Below, piece by piece: positions 14,179 to 15,580 of a stretch of 15,580 nucleotides of DNA. How positions within the stretch are numbered: position 1 is the stretch's first letter; every line of letters starts with the position of its first letter. A model generated the notes under the pieces. The model was given only the letters and a program-made list of their open reading frames with translations. It ran no database searches and had not been told where the DNA came from. The DNA is taken from positions 1-15,580 of the forward strand of contig JACQTN010000137.1 of NCBI GenBank assembly GCA_016210785.1, written 5' to 3'. This DNA is from Armatimonadota bacterium (GTDB lineage: Bacteria > Sysuimicrobiota > Sysuimicrobiia > Sysuimicrobiales > JACQTN01). A program made the translations under genes and the position numbers.

Positions 14179-15580
14179 CTACTGAATCTCACTCATCCTT
14201 GACCTCCGCGAGTGGCTCGTCTCGCCCCGAGCCAGGAGACACTCTAACATAAGCCGCTGCTCGATCTGCGCCACCAGGTGCCGGGTCCGCACGGCCGCGT
14301 CCGGGTTGACGCTGATCGAATCGATGCCCGCCCGCACCAACGCCTCGGTGAACTCCGGATAGACCGACGGCGCCTGGCCGCAGATGGAGACGGTCGCGCG
14401 CTGCTCGTGGCACACCCGGATCACGTGCTGGACGGCGCGCATGACCGCCTCGTCGCGCTCGTCGAACACACTGGCCAGCTCCCCCGACTCCCGGTCCACC
14501 CCCAGGATCAACTGGGTGAGGTCGTTGCTGCCAATGGAGAAGCCGTCCACCAGCGCGGCGAACCGGTCCGCCAGGAGGACGTTGCTGGGGACCTCGCACA
14601 TCATCCAGACCTTGAAGTCCGGGCCGCGCTGCAGGCCCCGCGCGCGCATCATCTCCAACACGCGCTCCAGCTCGCCCACCGTACGGACGAACGGGACCAT
14701 CACCCAGAGGTTCCGCAGCGCCATGTCGCCGCGGACGCGCCGGATCGCCTCGAGTTCCAGCTCGAACGCGCGCGCGAACGCCGGGGCCACGTAGCGGCTG
14801 GCGCCGCGCCAGCCCAGCATGGGGTTCTCTTCCCGGGGCTCGAACTTCTCCCCGCCCCCCATGTCCCGGTACTCGTTGGTCTTGAAGTCGCTCAGCCGGA
14901 GCACGACGGACCGCGGGGCAAACGCCCGGGCGATCTTGCCGATGCCCTCCGCGAGCTTCTCCAGGTACCGGTCCCCCTGGCCCCGCTCAATGAGGGCGAG
15001 CGGGTGATCCCCGATATACGAGGAGACGATGAACTCCTGGCGCATCAGGCCGACCCCGTCCACGGGGAGCCTGGCGACTTCCTGGGCGCGGTCCGGCACG
15101 CCCAGGTTCACCAGGATCTTGGTTCCGGTGACCGGCGCTGTGGTGGCGTACGTCGCGGACTCCGCGGTATGCGTGTCCGTCTCCAACGACGGCGCCGCCT
15201 CGGGGAGGATGCCCTCGTACACGAGCCCGCCGGACCCGTCCACGGTCACGGCCCGCCCGGTCCGCAGCACCTCCGTGGCGTTACCCGTGCCGACCACGCA
15301 CGGCGTCCCGAGCTCCCGAGAGACGATCGCCGCGTGGGAGGTCATCCCGCCGGTTTTGGTGACGATGGCCGCTGCCTTTAGCATCGCCGGCACCCAGTCC
15401 GGCGCGGTCGTCTCGGTGACGAGCACCTCGCCCTGCTGGAACTCGTCGATCTTGGCGATGTCGGAGACGACGCGGACCTCGCCGGCCGCGATGCCCGGCG
15501 AGGCGCCCAGGCCCCGCGCCAGCACGACCCGCTCGGTGGCCACCTCGACCTTCGGCGCGGCGGCGCGGGCCGCCTCGACC
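14179..15580 (-). CDS. ppsA: Phosphoenolpyruvate synthase, C-terminal part (runs off right edge)
   Basis: The frame is open from the right edge to the stop; the GTG at 15543 is an internal valine, not a start. The 466 visible residues comprise the central phosphohistidine domain and the C-terminal PEP-binding barrel. Numbered from the first complete codon, the phosphorylated His82 lies in TGGMTSHAAIVSRELGTP. The barrel carries GVGLMRQEFI, RLSDFKTNEYRDM, ENPMLGWRGASRY, MVPFVRTVGELE, CEVPSNVLLADRF, GSNDLTQLILGVDR and the catalytic Cys400 in SICGQAPS. The enzyme makes PEP, AMP and phosphate from pyruvate and ATP for gluconeogenesis. The FKTNEYRDMGGG wording matches PpsA rather than pyruvate phosphate dikinase. 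The N-terminal ATP-binding domain lies outside the window. Confidence 0.95.
   Translation of the reverse strand, partial: VEAARAAAPKVEVATERVVLARGLGASPGIAAGEVRVVSDIAKIDEFQQGEVLVTETTAPDWVPAMLKAAAIVTKTGGMTSHAAIVSRELGTPCVVGTGNATEVLRTGRAVTVDGSGGLVYEGILPEAAPSLETDTHTAESATYATTAPVTGTKILVNLGVPDRAQEVARLPVDGVGLMRQEFIVSSYIGDHPLALIERGQGDRYLEKLAEGIGKIARAFAPRSVVLRLSDFKTNEYRDMGGGEKFEPREENPMLGWRGASRYVAPAFARAFELELEAIRRVRGDMALRNLWVMVPFVRTVGELERVLEMMRARGLQRGPDFKVWMMCEVPSNVLLADRFAALVDGFSIGSNDLTQLILGVDRESGELASVFDERDEAVMRAVQHVIRVCHEQRATVSICGQAPSVYPEFTEALVRAGIDSISVNPDAAVRTRHLVAQIEQRLMLECLLARGETSHSRRSRMSEIQ

Noticed and set aside
15541..15543. GTG as the start of a 454-residue PEP synthase
   Set aside because: The frame stays open to the window edge and the N-terminal ATP-binding domain is expected there, so this is an internal valine codon.

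Overview
This is a GC-rich, gene-dense stretch of bacterial chromosome whose genes are mostly on the minus strand. The combination of an orphan YvyF-like flagellar-operon protein, a YqzL-like protein, an LLM-family oxidoreductase, oligopeptide-type ABC permeases and a GpgS-type glucosyltransferase suggests a Terrabacteria-like lineage (Armatimonadota, CSP1-3/Sysuimicrobia-type, or a deep Firmicutes relative). That placement is inferred from gene content only. No rRNA, tRNA, CRISPR array, intact insertion sequence or phage gene was seen.

Layout. Positions 1-2738 (minus) hold an isochorismatase-like cysteine hydrolase followed by two inner-membrane permeases of a DppB/DppC-type transporter. The first codons of another gene sit at the left edge. 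Positions 2863-4095 (minus) hold an LLM-family flavin/F420 oxidoreductase with a degraded piece of a family 5 solute-binding protein just behind it. An MFS_3-type exporter (4260-5549, plus) converges on a large DUF3604/PHP-like metal-dependent protein (5637-7832, minus). Positions 7948-8258 (plus) carry a frameshifted, N-terminally truncated piece of a phosphosulfolactate synthase (ComA) homologue. A YvyF-like zinc-ribbon protein lies at 8283-8585 (minus), preceded by a plausible sigma-70 promoter.

Positions 8827-9211 hold two relics of one GH63/trehalase-like sugar hydrolase on opposite strands. They lie beside a translationally coupled pair (9309-12409, minus): a GT4 glycosyltransferase and a fusion of two UspA-type domains to a GpgS-type glucosyl-3-phosphoglycerate synthase. 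The likely product of this pair is glucosylglycerate or a further glycosylated derivative (a compatible solute, or a primer for methylglucose polysaccharide). The neighbouring hydrolase relic resembles the enzymes that break such solutes down, so the locus looks as if it kept synthesis and lost catabolism.

Upstream in the same orientation (12496-13502) are a YqzL-like protein, a possible 20-residue peptide, a two-TM LapA-like coiled-coil membrane protein and a small secreted protein. A strong stem-loop separates the last two. A lower-GC divergent intergenic region (13503-13789) precedes an unrecognised 89-residue protein (plus). The window ends in the C-terminal two thirds or so of phosphoenolpyruvate synthase (minus, running off the right edge).

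The most distinctive material is the UspA-UspA-GpgS fusion coupled to a GT4 enzyme, and the three separate sets of gene relics (solute-binding protein, ComA, GH63) between otherwise healthy genes. I did not find a clear multi-gene system that I would call wholly new.
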